64,000 bases of DNA from Methylobacterium nonmethylotrophicum (GTDB lineage: Bacteria; Pseudomonadota; Alphaproteobacteria; Rhizobiales; Beijerinckiaceae): assembly GCF_004745635.1 (NCBI RefSeq), contig NZ_SRLB01000009.1, forward strand, positions 211,001 through 275,000, written 5' to 3'. The position numbers and the translations under genes are program-made. Numbering within the stretch: position 1 is the stretch's first letter; each line of letters starts with the position of its first letter. Positions 54,387 through 63,441 of the stretch are shown one piece after another. The notes beneath the pieces are model-generated. The model was not told the origin of the DNA. It saw nothing but the letters and a program-made list of their open reading frames with translations, and did no database searches.

Positions 54387-54804
54387 TACTGCAACTATTC
54401 GCAGCGTTTTGCTTTGTGATGACATAAGACAAGAGATAACTGGGAAAATTATACTAATTGGTTTGTACTCTACAGTAATTGGGCTGGCAAAGATACCGAG
54501 TAAAATAAGGTTCAGATCTGCTATTATTTTAGATATACCTGATGGTGGGGATTATAAGATGATATTTAGACTTATAGATCATTCAGATAATTCTATTATG
54601 GAAACAGAAATGGAGCTATCCGCTGTGGAACCGGGCAACAACATACTGCTGCCCGGATTTGTATTTGGTATTAATGTCGACAAGCCTAGTAATATAGAAA
54701 TACAATATCAAGACGGAGGCTGGCAAACGATTGGCACTTGGCAGATCCGAACGGTAGATGAGCGTGAGCAGTCACTGAGTTTAGAGTCCGCAACCGATGA
54801 TTGA
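54376..54804 (+). CDS. DUF6941-like hypothetical protein
   Basis: A 142-residue AT-rich gene starting inside the end of the HTH gene (11-bp overlap). RSVLLCDDIRQEITGKIILIGLYSTVIG and a beta-rich remainder resemble DUF6941 proteins, whose function is unknown. It has no signal peptide or membrane segment. Together with the two genes before it, it forms a compact three-gene operon. It could be a third component or unrelated cargo. Confidence 0.65.
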   Translation: MPHNTATIRSVLLCDDIRQEITGKIILIGLYSTVIGLAKIPSKIRFRSAIILDIPDGGDYKMIFRLIDHSDNSIMETEMELSAVEPGNNILLPGFVFGINVDKPSNIEIQYQDGGWQTIGTWQIRTVDEREQSLSLESATDD

Positions 54805-54834
54805 GAAACCGATGATTGAGAAGTAGTGTTTTGT

Positions 54835-55263
54835 TTATAGTTTCCATAATCTAACATTTTTAATTTTTCCCGCGCTTCCGATGCGTCCTTGTATTGCAGC
54901 TCGCGTCAAGGATTGGATCAACCTATAGGCGACAGCTTTCTGGAGTTGCTTGTCAGTCTCATCCCAGCGCTTTGCTCTAATTACTAACGCTGCAAGCTCC
55001 CGTGTGGTTAGGGGGGCTTCAGCTTCTTCTAGAGCAGCCTTACACAAGCTAAACATCTCACCATAAGCAAACAGCCGATTAAGATGGGCGTAAGCCGGAA
55101 ACCGCGTCTGTGTGGCCGGAGAGAGGTCATAGAGCGCGAGAACGGCTGTCACGCTGGACAGGTCGCGCTCTGCAGCGGCGAGTTGGCGCCGTAGCTCGGC
55201 AATATGTGCCTCAATCTCATCCCGTTTGGCACGGAGCGTAGTGACAACCTGAGGGAGAGCCAT
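54835..55263 (-). CDS. Transposase-coupled accessory protein (coiled coil)
   Basis: A 142-residue protein whose ATG overlaps the transposase stop by one base (TGATG), so it is probably translated with it. Residues 5-45 form a coiled coil (RAKRDEIEAHIAELRRQLAAAERDL). The rest is a helical domain with LTTRELAALVIRAKRWDETD that resembles a winged helix. Function unknown; an IS accessory or regulatory subunit is the simplest idea. It converges on the AT-rich cargo operon. Confidence 0.7.
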   Translation of the reverse strand: MALPQVVTTLRAKRDEIEAHIAELRRQLAAAERDLSSVTAVLALYDLSPATQTRFPAYAHLNRLFAYGEMFSLCKAALEEAEAPLTTRELAALVIRAKRWDETDKQLQKAVAYRLIQSLTRAAIQGRIGSAGKIKNVRLWKL

Positions 55264-56234
55264 CACGCCACCCTCGCCTGATGCCGCTGCCAGTAGCCCG
55301 TCCAAGCGAGGGACGGCGGATGGCGCAGGGAGGCTTCCGCCATACGAAGATACTGCTGACCGTTGCTGATGCGGCGGTTGTCCTCACGCCAAGCCATCTC
55401 GCCCGCATAGGCCGCGAGATAGGGGCCAGCGATGTGATGATGCGTGCCGATCTCAGCGCGGCGGAGGCGAGAGAAGAACGACTCGGCCTGGTTGGTGCAG
55501 GCATCGTCGGCGCTGTACGCCTGCTGATGGTTGATCCGCTTGGTCAGGTAGCGCTTGTGGAGCACATCCCAGCCGGCGGCCTCGTCAGCATGGATGGTGC
55601 TGCCCTCGGCGACCCGCTTGCCGATCGTCTCAATCGAAGCGGTCTCGCTCTTGAAGACGAAGGGGAGGGTCATCCCGCCGCGCTCGCGCATGATGACCAC
55701 CACCCGACGCTTGCCGGTCTGGTTAATGGCGAGGCGCCGGTCTACGCGGTTCTCCTTGTGGTTGGCGGGCTTCACGTAGCCCCCGAAATAGGCGCCATCC
55801 ACCTCCACCGTACCGGAGACGGTCGCCTCCGCCTTCTCGGCCGCAATCGCCTCCCGGAGCTTGTGAGCGAGCACGAAGGCGGTGCGGTACTGGACGTTGA
55901 GGTCGCGGGAGAGTTGAAGCGCGCTGTGTCCTTTGGCGCCGTTGGCGAAGACCGCCATCGCCATGAGGTAATCGCGGATCGCGAGTTTGCGGTTGGCAAA
56001 GATGGTGCCGCTGGTCACGCTGTACTGATGAGCGCAGCCCTTGCACTTCCACAGCTTGCGGGTGGAGAGGAAGGAGTGAGTCAGGCAGCCGCAGCGCGGG
56101 CAGTACGGCTCGCCCTTGGTCTCAGCCCACCGGATCAGCTTAAAGGTGGTCCACGCCTCATCGTCCGACATGCGGGCAACGCTGACAAGGCTCAGCGAGC
56201 GGGCGGCGGTGGAGAGAAGGAAGTGCTGAGCCAT
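55263..56234 (-). CDS. IS1595-family transposase
   Basis: A 323-residue transposase. An N-terminal zinc ribbon (YCPRCGC ... WKCKGC) is followed by an HTH region (HSALQLSRDLNVQYRTAF, core LQLSRDLNVQYRTAF) and the ISXO2-like RNase-H-fold domain. Acidic residues lie in VEVDGAYFGG, TIHADEAAGW and NQAESFFSRLRR, giving a D-D-E/N-type arrangement. The frame is intact, so it may be active. The ATG at 56234 is chosen; a perfect 7-bp hairpin sits just upstream. Confidence 0.93.
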   Translation of the reverse strand: MAQHFLLSTAARSLSLVSVARMSDDEAWTTFKLIRWAETKGEPYCPRCGCLTHSFLSTRKLWKCKGCAHQYSVTSGTIFANRKLAIRDYLMAMAVFANGAKGHSALQLSRDLNVQYRTAFVLAHKLREAIAAEKAEATVSGTVEVDGAYFGGYVKPANHKENRVDRRLAINQTGKRRVVVIMRERGGMTLPFVFKSETASIETIGKRVAEGSTIHADEAAGWDVLHKRYLTKRINHQQAYSADDACTNQAESFFSRLRRAEIGTHHHIAGPYLAAYAGEMAWREDNRRISNGQQYLRMAEASLRHPPSLAWTGYWQRHQARVA

Positions 56235-56241
56235 AGCCCAT

Positions 56242-56260
56242 CTCAACGTTTTGCGTTGAG
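56242..56260. promoter_or_regulatory. Hairpin upstream of the transposase gene
   Basis: CTCAACG-TTTTG-CGTTGAG, a perfect 7-bp dyad 8 bp before the transposase ATG. It repeats the innermost motif of the element ends (GCGTTGAGGT). It may be a transposase-binding operator or a translation-blocking hairpin. Confidence 0.45.
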
Positions 56261-56347
56261 GTAGACGCTATATGCTCAATCCAGTGCTGTCAACGCTTTT
56301 AATCCGCCTTGACGCAAAAAGCCGCCCGCGCTAGTTCTCATTGCACG

Positions 56348-56605
56348 ATGACGCCTGAACAATGCCGAGCCGCCCGAGGATGGTTGGACTGGTCGCAACC
56401 CGACCTGTCCAAGCGCGCGAACGTTGGTCTGAGCACCATCAGGCAGTTCGAGAACGGCTTGCGCACGCCCATCGCCAACAACCTGCTGGCGATGAAGCGC
56501 GCATTCGAGGAGGCCGGGCTAACGCTGTTGGAGAGCCCGGCCGGCATCGCGGTTAGAGGCGATGCTGTTCCCTCAGATCAGAAGGGCAACGGCGAAGCGC
56601 CGTGA
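56348..56605 (+). CDS. Small XRE-like helix-turn-helix protein (cargo)
   Basis: An 85-residue HTH protein: MTPEQCRAARGWLDWSQPDLSK, ANVGLSTIRQFENGLRTP and NNLLAMKRAFEEAGLTLLES. It has the same stand-alone XRE plan as the gene at 51260. It diverges from the transposase across about 110 bp and could repress it. The ATG at 56348 is preferred over a TTG at 56309. Confidence 0.8.
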   Translation: MTPEQCRAARGWLDWSQPDLSKRANVGLSTIRQFENGLRTPIANNLLAMKRAFEEAGLTLLESPAGIAVRGDAVPSDQKGNGEAP

Positions 56606-57027
56606 TGCAAGAGGCCGCGCACGATCTTGCTGACCGTGCCGCCGTTCACGCAGAAGTAGAACGAAGCCCGCGACTGGCTCCAGCCAAGAACCTTGACGGC
56701 ATGGAGAATATGGCAGGCGGTAAGCTGATCGCAGGGGAACTCAGCGGACATAAATCATCCTCCGCAAAAGCGGTTACTGGGGATGCGCGTCCGGCTTGAA
56801 ACCTGTTCCCTATGATGCGATCTTATAGCTGCGTGCTGCGCATCAGAGGGCTTCCAGCCGGAAGCATTCGCGATGGGCGGTCCTGGCCGGGCCGGGTTCC
56901 CTTTGCAGAGGGAATTCCGGCCCGACTGTTTCTCTCTCGGCCCGAACCTATGCCAGAGAGCGCCTGGGTTGATCCAAAATCTGCTCCTTCAGGGCTTAGG
57001 TGCCCGATTTGAACCCTGCAGGACCGA
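56606..57027. other. Cargo intergenic region with terminator-like hairpin
   Basis: About 420 bp without a supported gene. At 56889-56923, GGGCCGG / CCGGCCC with inner CCCT / AGGG forms a hairpin followed by a GACTGTTTCTCT tail. It may end the small HTH transcript. A 65-codon plus-strand frame from 56602 has no ribosome site or recognisable domain and is not called. Confidence 0.45.
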
Positions 57028-58176
57028 TCAGCGGCCCTTTTGGGTATTTGGTGCCGGCAGATACATAGTCATCTGTACCGGATAGCGTCCGAACCGCTCC
57101 GCCAAGCGATCCTTAAGTTCTTGCAAGCTAGTGCTTGCTGCAGCCATCCCGATCACGAGCCAAATATGCTCCATCAGGCGCTTCAAGCCATACTGTTCAT
57201 TTAGCCACTGGTGGTAATTTTGACCCTTTCGCGGCTTTGGCTTATTCTCTTTCAGCCATTTTGCGATATCTGGATCAATATAATCATAAATCAACTCCAT
57301 AACTAATTTTCCCCAATATTTTGGACGGGAATGTACTGGTCCTGACCATTTTGTCAGGCGGCCGAACTCCTTCCAAAGCTCATCAGGAAAGGTGCTTTCC
57401 CATTTTCGCATTTCATCGCTCAAGAAAAGCTTCAATTTAAACTGTAATGCGTCTTCGGCGCGCTCATATTGATAACCAGTTGCCTCATCGACTAGAGCGA
57501 TAATGCCAACCTTGGCGCATGCACGCTCAAAAGCCATCGCCTGCTTCGCAATTTGAAGCTGGCGAGGCGTCAGAGCAAAGTCGCTCGCGTCGTTCAGGTG
57601 CTCCTGCAGGGCCATCGAATAGGCAGCACAGAGGTCTAGGAACCGCTCCACAGGGAAGCCGACTGCATATCTGAAGTGTCCCTCGCCCCCGGTGTCGAAC
57701 CGCATCAGGGCTGCGATCGTACCATCTTCTGCAGGCTTCAAATCGGCGGGAAGGTACTCCCGGAGAGCTTTTACTTTTAGATATTCGCCAAGCTGGCCAC
57801 CCTCTGTCCCGATAAGGCCAACAACAACGCCTTTCAAACTGAATACGCGGGCGCCATTGTCCAAAACATAGGCCGGTATGCGAGCATCGCCTATGGATAC
57901 CTCACCCCAATGGGTAGCCTTAGGTGCCTCTGATGGGCCGTATATATCAGGGGCTTCCTTGCCTTCTTCGCTTGTCGATCTAGGCAAATCAAGGAAGTCA
58001 TCGGCGCTGAGATCAATTCCACGCGCTTCAGCAAGCTTGAACAACGTAGAGTGCCACCGGACTGGTATCATTCCAGTCTTTCGCCAATACGAAACTGTAC
58101 TCTGGCCCTTGGCGATTGACCTGGCCAAAGCGGCCGGTCCGCCAAATTTTGTGATGACCCGATCGGCCGCCGTCAT
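57028..58176 (-). CDS. P63C-domain protein with N-terminal HTH
   Basis: A 382-residue protein, the largest cargo gene. Residues 1-55 look like a Cro/YdaS-type HTH (ITKFGGPAALARSIAKGQST, VSYWRKTGMIPVRW). The C-terminal 150 residues match the P63C domain pattern: FPDELWKEFGRLTKW, RPKYWGKLVMELIYDYI, YHQWLNEQYGLKRLMEHIW, and RFGRYPVQMTMYLP at the end. P63C proteins occur in phages and mobile elements and have no established function. A phage- or conflict-related role is speculative. Codon use is less GC-rich than the host. Confidence 0.8.
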   Translation of the reverse strand: MTAADRVITKFGGPAALARSIAKGQSTVSYWRKTGMIPVRWHSTLFKLAEARGIDLSADDFLDLPRSTSEEGKEAPDIYGPSEAPKATHWGEVSIGDARIPAYVLDNGARVFSLKGVVVGLIGTEGGQLGEYLKVKALREYLPADLKPAEDGTIAALMRFDTGGEGHFRYAVGFPVERFLDLCAAYSMALQEHLNDASDFALTPRQLQIAKQAMAFERACAKVGIIALVDEATGYQYERAEDALQFKLKLFLSDEMRKWESTFPDELWKEFGRLTKWSGPVHSRPKYWGKLVMELIYDYIDPDIAKWLKENKPKPRKGQNYHQWLNEQYGLKRLMEHIWLVIGMAAASTSLQELKDRLAERFGRYPVQMTMYLPAPNTQKGR

Positions 58177-58288
58177 GGGAGCCTCGCTTCAAATTGTAGC
58201 CCGAGCCTACGTGCTGGCAATTTGAAGTCAACAGGATTTTTGAAGTCACTGATTGGAAATTTGAAATTCGATATGATGCTATGATGCA

Positions 58289-58334
58289 ACCTCAACGCTT
58301 TCCGGTGAGCTTGCTGCATAATACCGCGATTACC
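58289..58334. repeat. Right terminal inverted repeat and target duplication
   Basis: 58289-58326 is the right 38-bp terminal repeat, beginning ACCTCAACGC. 58327-58334 is CGATTACC, the second target copy. Confidence 0.95.
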
Positions 58335-59392
58335 CGGCCTCCAAGCTCGACCTGAAATTCGTGATCGAGGCCGACGACGCGGCCACTGCGGCCTCGCTCA
58401 ATGCCCTGCCGCTGCCGGCGCGGTTCGAAGTGGTGACGGCGCCGCCCGGCCTGCCCCGCACCAAGCCGCGGGCCCTCAACGTCGCCCTGCCGCTCGCCCG
58501 CGGCGAGCACCTCGTGGTCTACGACGCCGAGGACGTGCCGGATCCCGGCCAGCTGCGGGCCGCGGCCGGCCTGTTCCGCGCCGGCTCCGACCGGCTCGCC
58601 TGCCTGCAGGGGCGGCTGGTGATCGACAACACCGACGATTCCTGGCTCACCCGCTGCTTCACCCTCGAATACGCGGCTTTGTTCGACGTGCTGCTGCCGC
58701 TGCTCGCAGCGGCGCACCTGCCGGTGCCGCTCGGCGGCACGACCACGCATTTCCGCACCCAGGTGCTGCGCGAATTGCACGGCTGGGACGCCTGGAACGT
58801 CACCGAGGACGCCGATCTCGGCATGCGCCTGGCGCTCGCCGGTTACCGGGTCGGCGACCTGCCGCTCTCGACCCTCGAGGAGGCGCCCGCTCGCCTGAGG
58901 CCCTGGCTGCGCCAGCGCACCCGCTGGATGAAGGGCTTCATCCAGACCACGATCACCCACAGCCGGCACCCGCTCGCGGCTTTGCGCCGCCTCGGCCCCC
59001 TCGGGATGCTCTGCGCCGTCGCGACGGTGCCCGGCACCGTGCTCTCCGCCCTCGCTTATCCTTTCGCCCTCGCCCTGGCGGTCTGGGAGATCACCGCCGA
59101 CCCGCTCCCGGCAGCACCGGACTTCCTCGCCAACCTGGTGACGGCGTCCGGCCTCACGGTGCTCGCCGCGGGCCTTTGCGCGATGTGGCTGCCGGCGCTG
59201 GCCGGGTGCCGGCGGCGGGGCTGGTGGGGCCTCGCCCCCTGGGCGCTCCTGCTGCCGGTCTATTACGGCCTCGTCAGCGCGGCGGCCTGGCTCGGCCTCC
59301 TCGAATTGCTGCTGGCGCCCTACCGCTGGAACAAGACCGAGCACGGGCTCGCCGCCACCTCCCGCACCGGGGCGATGCAGGAGCGGCGCTGA
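58335..59392 (+). pseudogene. Glycosyltransferase (NfrB/GT2-like), C-terminal part
   Basis: Continues the frame broken at 53251. KLDLKFVIEADD and VYDAEDVPDPGQLRA (the DxD-type metal motif), GGTTTHFRTQVLRELHGWDAWNVTEDADLGMRLA (core GGTTTHFRTQVL, then TEDADLG) and RQRTRWMKGFIQ are GT2 processive-enzyme motifs (the QxxRW-like RTRW). Four transmembrane segments follow. The complete enzyme would use a nucleotide sugar at the inner membrane to build or export a polysaccharide. Without its N-terminal part this fragment is not expected to be made or to work. Confidence 0.88.
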
Positions 59393-59396
59393 CAGG

Positions 59397-59990
59397 TCAG
59401 AGCTGGCGCGACACCTCGGCGGCGGCGTCCGCCGCCGGGCGCATCAGGTTGAGCGAGCCGACGAAGTTGCCGCGCCCGTCCATGATGTAGACGAGCGCCG
59501 TGTGCTCCATCGTGTAGTCGCCGTCCTTGAGCGGCACCTTGCGGCTATAGGCCCGGTAGGCCTTCACGGCGGCGGCCACGGCCTCGGGGGAGCCGGTGAG
59601 GCCGACGATGCGGGGGTCGAAGCTCGACAGGTACGCCTTCAGCGCCGCCGGGTCGTCGCGCTCGGGATCGACGCTGATGAACAGGGCCTGCACGTCGCGG
59701 CCCTTCGGCCCGAGGGCGGCCAGTACGTCGGAGATCTGCTGCAGGGTGGTCGGGCAGATGTCCGGGCAGCGGGTGAAGCCGAAGAACACCAGGTGCGTCC
59801 GGCCGTTGAAGTCGTGGTCGGTGACCGTGCGGCCGTCCTGGTTCACCAGGGTGAAGGGTCCGCCGACCGCGCTGGTGCCGGTGGCCGGGCGCCCCAGCAT
59901 CAGGCTGGCGGCGAGGCCCAGCACCGCGAGGCCGAGGACGAAGACGAGGAGCGGGATCGCGGCGCGGCGCATCCGGGGGGTGAGGGGCAT
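59397..59990 (-). CDS. SCO1/SenC family protein
   Basis: A 197-residue membrane-anchored thioredoxin-fold protein. An N-terminal anchor (PLLVFVLGLAVLGLAASLML, residues 11-30) precedes the domain. The copper-binding Cys pair is in TRCPDICPTT (C-x3-C), and the distal His in MEHTALVYIMD. FVSVDPERDD-like FISVDPERDDPAAL is conserved. Sco proteins deliver copper to the CuA site of cytochrome oxidase or act as thiol reductases. It stands alone, converging on the glycosyltransferase fragment. Confidence 0.92.
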   Translation of the reverse strand: MPLTPRMRRAAIPLLVFVLGLAVLGLAASLMLGRPATGTSAVGGPFTLVNQDGRTVTDHDFNGRTHLVFFGFTRCPDICPTTLQQISDVLAALGPKGRDVQALFISVDPERDDPAALKAYLSSFDPRIVGLTGSPEAVAAAVKAYRAYSRKVPLKDGDYTMEHTALVYIMDGRGNFVGSLNLMRPAADAAAEVSRQL

Positions 59991-60254
59991 CGGCGGTCTC
60001 TTCCTGGCTGGCCCGGTCGGTCGGGGCCGGTGGACCACCGTCGGCCCGTCGCCGCAAGGGGGCATGCGGTCACCCCGACGACAAGGCTCTCTGCCCGCGC
60101 GGTGGGCGCAAAGCTGCCCTGCGCGCAGGCAGGCCGGCCCAGTGAGGGCCGTGTTGCGTTGCGTGCCCGCCTCTCCTATCGCTCGCGCCGAGCGGACCGC
60201 ACGTCACGCGGTCTTTCGCCTCCCGTTTCCAAGAAGACCCCCAGAAGGCTGACC

Positions 60255-61502
60255 ATGGCCGACAAGCTCTCACTGCCCAAGGACAAGATTCGCGTCCTGC
60301 TGCTCGAAGGCATCAACGACAGCGCGGTGGCGCTGCTCGAGGCGGCCGGCTACGTCACCGTCACGCGGCTGGCCAAGGCCCTCGATCCGGCCGACCTGCG
60401 CCAGGCCCTCAAGGGCGTCCACATCCTCGGCATCCGCTCGCGCACTCAGCTCGACGAGGCCGCCTTCGAGGCCGCCGACCGGCTGATGGCCGTCGGCTGC
60501 TTCTCGGTCGGCACCAACCAGGTCGACCTCGACGCGGCCCGCCGACGCGGCATCCCGGTCTTCAACGCGCCGTTCTCCAACACCCGCTCGGTGGCCGAGC
60601 TCGTCATCGGCGAGATCGTGATGCTGCTGCGCCGCATCGTGCCGCGCTCGGTCTCGGCCCACCAGGGCGGCTGGGACAAGTCGGCGAACGGCTCGTTCGA
60701 GGTCCGCGGCAAGACGCTCGGCATCGTCGGCTACGGCAATATCGGCTCGCAGCTCTCGAACCTCGCCGAGGCGATGGGCATGCGGGTGATCTTCCACGAC
60801 CTCACCGACCGCCTGCGCCACGGCAACACCGAGCCGGTCGACAGCCTCGACGCGCTGCTGGCGCAAAGCGACGTGGTCTCGCTGCACGTCCCCGAAACGC
60901 CCTCGACCCACAACATGATCGGCGAGGCGCAGATCCGCGCGATGAAGCGTGGCGCCTACCTCATCAACAACTCCCGCGGCACGGTGGTCGACCTCGACGC
61001 CCTGGCGGGCGCCCTGCGCGACGGCCACCTGCGGGGCGCCGCCGTCGACGTCTTTCCGGTCGAGCCGAAATCGAACAGCGAGCGCTTCGTGTCGCCGCTC
61101 CAGGGGCTCGAGAACGTCATCCTCACCCCCCATGTCGGCGGCTCGACCGAGGAGGCGCAGGAGCGCATCGGCGCCGAGGTGGCGCGGAAGCTCGTCGACT
61201 ATTCCGACATCGGCTCGACGGTCGGTGCCGTGAACTTCCCGCAGGTGCAGCTCCCGGCCCGGCCGACCGGCCTGCGCTACATCCACGTGCAGCGCAACCT
61301 GCCGGGCATGCTCGGGCGCCTCAACGAGACCTTCGCCCGCCGGCACATCAACATCGCGGCGCAGTTCTACCAGACCGACGGCGAGGTCGGGTACGTGGTG
61401 GTCGAGACCGACGCGACCGACGTCGATCCGGAGGCCCTGCTCGAGGAGCTGCGCGCCATCGACGGCACGATCCGGGCGCGGCTGCTCTACGAGCGGCGCT
61501 GA
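60255..61502 (+). CDS. serA: D-3-phosphoglycerate dehydrogenase with ACT domain
   Basis: Oxidises 3-phosphoglycerate, the first step of serine synthesis; serine also feeds C1 metabolism. The 415-residue protein has GTNQVDLDAARRRGIPVFNAP, the NAD motif GIVGYGNIGSQ, the catalytic Arg in NNSRG, and His in TPHVGGSTEEAQ. A C-terminal ACT domain (NLPGMLGRLNETFARRHINI) suits serine feedback, the short E. coli-type layout. The ATG at 60255 follows AGAAGG. LysS follows 99 bp downstream. Confidence 0.95.
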   Translation: MADKLSLPKDKIRVLLLEGINDSAVALLEAAGYVTVTRLAKALDPADLRQALKGVHILGIRSRTQLDEAAFEAADRLMAVGCFSVGTNQVDLDAARRRGIPVFNAPFSNTRSVAELVIGEIVMLLRRIVPRSVSAHQGGWDKSANGSFEVRGKTLGIVGYGNIGSQLSNLAEAMGMRVIFHDLTDRLRHGNTEPVDSLDALLAQSDVVSLHVPETPSTHNMIGEAQIRAMKRGAYLINNSRGTVVDLDALAGALRDGHLRGAAVDVFPVEPKSNSERFVSPLQGLENVILTPHVGGSTEEAQERIGAEVARKLVDYSDIGSTVGAVNFPQVQLPARPTGLRYIHVQRNLPGMLGRLNETFARRHINIAAQFYQTDGEVGYVVVETDATDVDPEALLEELRAIDGTIRARLLYERR

Positions 61503-61601
61503 GGCTCCCGCGTCGCGTTGACCCTGCGCGGCGCGGCCCATAGGGTGCCGGGCTCCCTCCACCCTCACCGGAATGCCGCGCATCCCGCGGCCGCGACACT
61601 C

Positions 61602-63305
61602 ATGCCCGCACCCGTCCGCATCGATCCCGTCCTGGCGGAGGCTGCCGCCTCCGCGCCCGCCTGGCCCTTCGAGGAGGCGCGCAAGCTCGTCGCCCGGCTG
61701 GAGCGGACGGGCAAAGGCGAGGTGCTGTTCGAGACCGGCTACGGCCCCTCGGGCCTGCCGCATATCGGCACCTTCGGCGAGGTCGCCCGCACCTCGATGG
61801 TGCGCCACGCCTTCCGGGTGCTGACGAACGATGCCGTGCCGACCCGCCTCGTCGCCTTCTCGGACGACATGGACGGGTTGCGCAAGGTGCCGGACAACGT
61901 GCCGAACAAGGCGCTGCTCGCGGACAACCTCAACAAGCCGCTGACCGCGGTGCCCGACCCGTTCGGCACCCATGACAGCTTCGGCGCCCACAACAACGCC
62001 GAGCTGCGCCGCTTCCTCGACTCGTTCGGCTTCGACTACGAGTTCCTGTCCGCCACCGAATGCTACCGTTCGGGCCGTTTCGACGCGACGCTGCTGCGCG
62101 TGCTCGAGCGCTACGACGCCGTGATGGGGGTGATGCTGCCCTCGCTGCGCGCCGAGCGCTCGGCCTCCTACTCGCCGTTCCTGCCGCTCCACCCGGTCAC
62201 CGGGCACGTGATGCAGGTGCCGATCGAGGAGGTGAAGGTGTCGTCCGGCACCATCGTGTGGCGCGATCCCGTCACGGGCGAGGCCTACGAGACCCCGGTC
62301 ACCGGCGGCCACGCCAAGCTGCAGTGGAAGCCCGACTGGGCGATGCGCTGGGTCGCGCTCGGCGTCGATTACGAGATGGCCGGCAAGGACCTGATCGACT
62401 CGGTCAAGCTCTCGGGCCAGATCGCCCGCGCGCTCGGCGCCGAGCCGCCCGAGGGCTTCAACTACGAGCTGTTCCTCGACGAGAAGGGCCAGAAGATCTC
62501 GAAGTCGAAGGGCAACGGGCTCACCATCGACGAGTGGCTGGCCTACGGCACGCCCGAGAGCCTGGCCTTGTTCATGTACAACAAGCCGCGCGAGGCCAAG
62601 CGCCTGCACTTCGACGTCATCCCGCGCCACGTCGACGATTACCTGTCGTTCCTGGATAAGTTCTCGGGCCAGGAGCCGAAGCTGAAGCTCGGCAACCCGG
62701 TCTGGCACCTGCACGCCGGGGAGCCGCCGGCGCCGGAGCGGGTGGGGGAGGGCGGGGCGATCCCGTTCGCGATGCTGCTCAACCTCGTGGCGGTGGCCAA
62801 TACCGAGGACCCGGCGGTGCTCTGGGGCTTCATCCGCCGCTACGCGCCCGAGGCCTCGCCCGAGACGCATCCGCGCCTCGACCGGCTGGTCCACCACGCG
62901 GTGCGCTATTTTCGCGATTTCGTGCGTCCGGCGAAGACCTACCGGGCTCCGAGCGCGGAGGAGGCCGCGGCCCTCGCCGACCTCGCCGACACCCTGGCGT
63001 CCCACGCCGGTTCCACCGATCCGGAGGCGCTGCAGGCGGCGGTCTACGAGGTCGGGCGGCGCCATTTCCCGGACCTGTCGGGCAAGTCGAAGAGCCCGGA
63101 CGGGCGGCCCGGCGTGTCGCAGACCTGGTTCACGACGCTCTACGGCATCCTGCTCGGCGAGGCCCGCGGCCCCCGCTTCGGTTCCTTCGTGGCCCTCTAC
63201 GGCGTCGCGGAGACCCGCGCGCTGATCGCCCGTGCCCTCTCGGGCGCGCTCGCCGAGGAGCACGCCGCCTTCCTGGCGAGCCGGGAGGCCCCGGCCGCCG
63301 CCTGA
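61602..63305 (+). CDS. lysK: Lysyl-tRNA synthetase, class I
   Basis: Charges tRNA-Lys. This is the class I form typical of archaea and alphaproteobacteria, not the common class II enzyme. The 567-residue protein has a HIGH-type motif in [12 protein letters not shown], the KMSKS loop KISKSKGNG, and the class I LysRS block [14 protein letters not shown]-terminal anticodon-binding helical domain ends SREAPAAA. The ATG at 61602 is chosen because upstream codons are unconserved. A hairpin follows the stop. Confidence 0.95.
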   Translation: MPAPVRIDPVLAEAAASAPAWPFEEARKLVARLERTGKGEVLFETGYGPSGLPHIGTFGEVARTSMVRHAFRVLTNDAVPTRLVAFSDDMDGLRKVPDNVPNKALLADNLNKPLTAVPDPFGTHDSFGAHNNAELRRFLDSFGFDYEFLSATECYRSGRFDATLLRVLERYDAVMGVMLPSLRAERSASYSPFLPLHPVTGHVMQVPIEEVKVSSGTIVWRDPVTGEAYETPVTGGHAKLQWKPDWAMRWVALGVDYEMAGKDLIDSVKLSGQIARALGAEPPEGFNYELFLDEKGQKISKSKGNGLTIDEWLAYGTPESLALFMYNKPREAKRLHFDVIPRHVDDYLSFLDKFSGQEPKLKLGNPVWHLHAGEPPAPERVGEGGAIPFAMLLNLVAVANTEDPAVLWGFIRRYAPEASPETHPRLDRLVHHAVRYFRDFVRPAKTYRAPSAEEAAALADLADTLASHAGSTDPEALQAAVYEVGRRHFPDLSGKSKSPDGRPGVSQTWFTTLYGILLGEARGPRFGSFVALYGVAETRALIARALSGALAEEHAAFLASREAPAAA

Positions 63306-63318
63306 TCCCGCCTTCCCG

Positions 63319-63341
63319 CTCCCGCCGCGAGGCGGCGGGAG
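63319..63341 (+). terminator. Terminator-like hairpin after lysK
   Basis: Perfect 10-bp stem (CTCCCGCCGC / GCGGCGGGAG) with a GAG loop, 13 bp after the stop; no T-run. Confidence 0.55.
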
Positions 63342-63441
63342 ACCCCCGCGTTGTCCCCGCCCTTTCATCCCGGTAACCTTGGCAGCGGGGAATCGATGGT
63401 GGTATGGAACATATCAGGAACAAACCTTCCGGGACACCGCC

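Larger units (their letters stand above)
53252..58326. mobile_element. IS1595-family transposon with passenger genes (5,075 bp)
   Basis: The ends are a perfect 38-bp inverted repeat (53252-53289 and 58289-58326), beginning CGGTATTATGCAGCAAGCTC. Both are flanked by the 8-bp direct repeat CGATTACC. The transposase at 55263-56234 has the zinc-ribbon and ISXO2-like layout of IS1595, a family known for 8-bp duplications and passenger genes. Cargo: a toxin/antitoxin-like pair, a DUF6941-like gene, an ORF coupled to the transposase, a small XRE gene and a P63C gene. Part of the cargo (53.9-54.85 kb) is far more AT-rich than the host. The perfect ends and intact duplication suggest recent insertion. 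Confidence 0.93.

Noticed and set aside
56602..56799. A 65-codon plus-strand frame in the transposon
   Set aside because: No ribosome site, no recognisable motif, and it overlaps the region of a terminator-like hairpin.
60270..63368. A 1,032-codon open frame on the minus strand
   Set aside because: It is antisense to serA and lysK, which have full family motifs. Its composition is typical of an antisense shadow.
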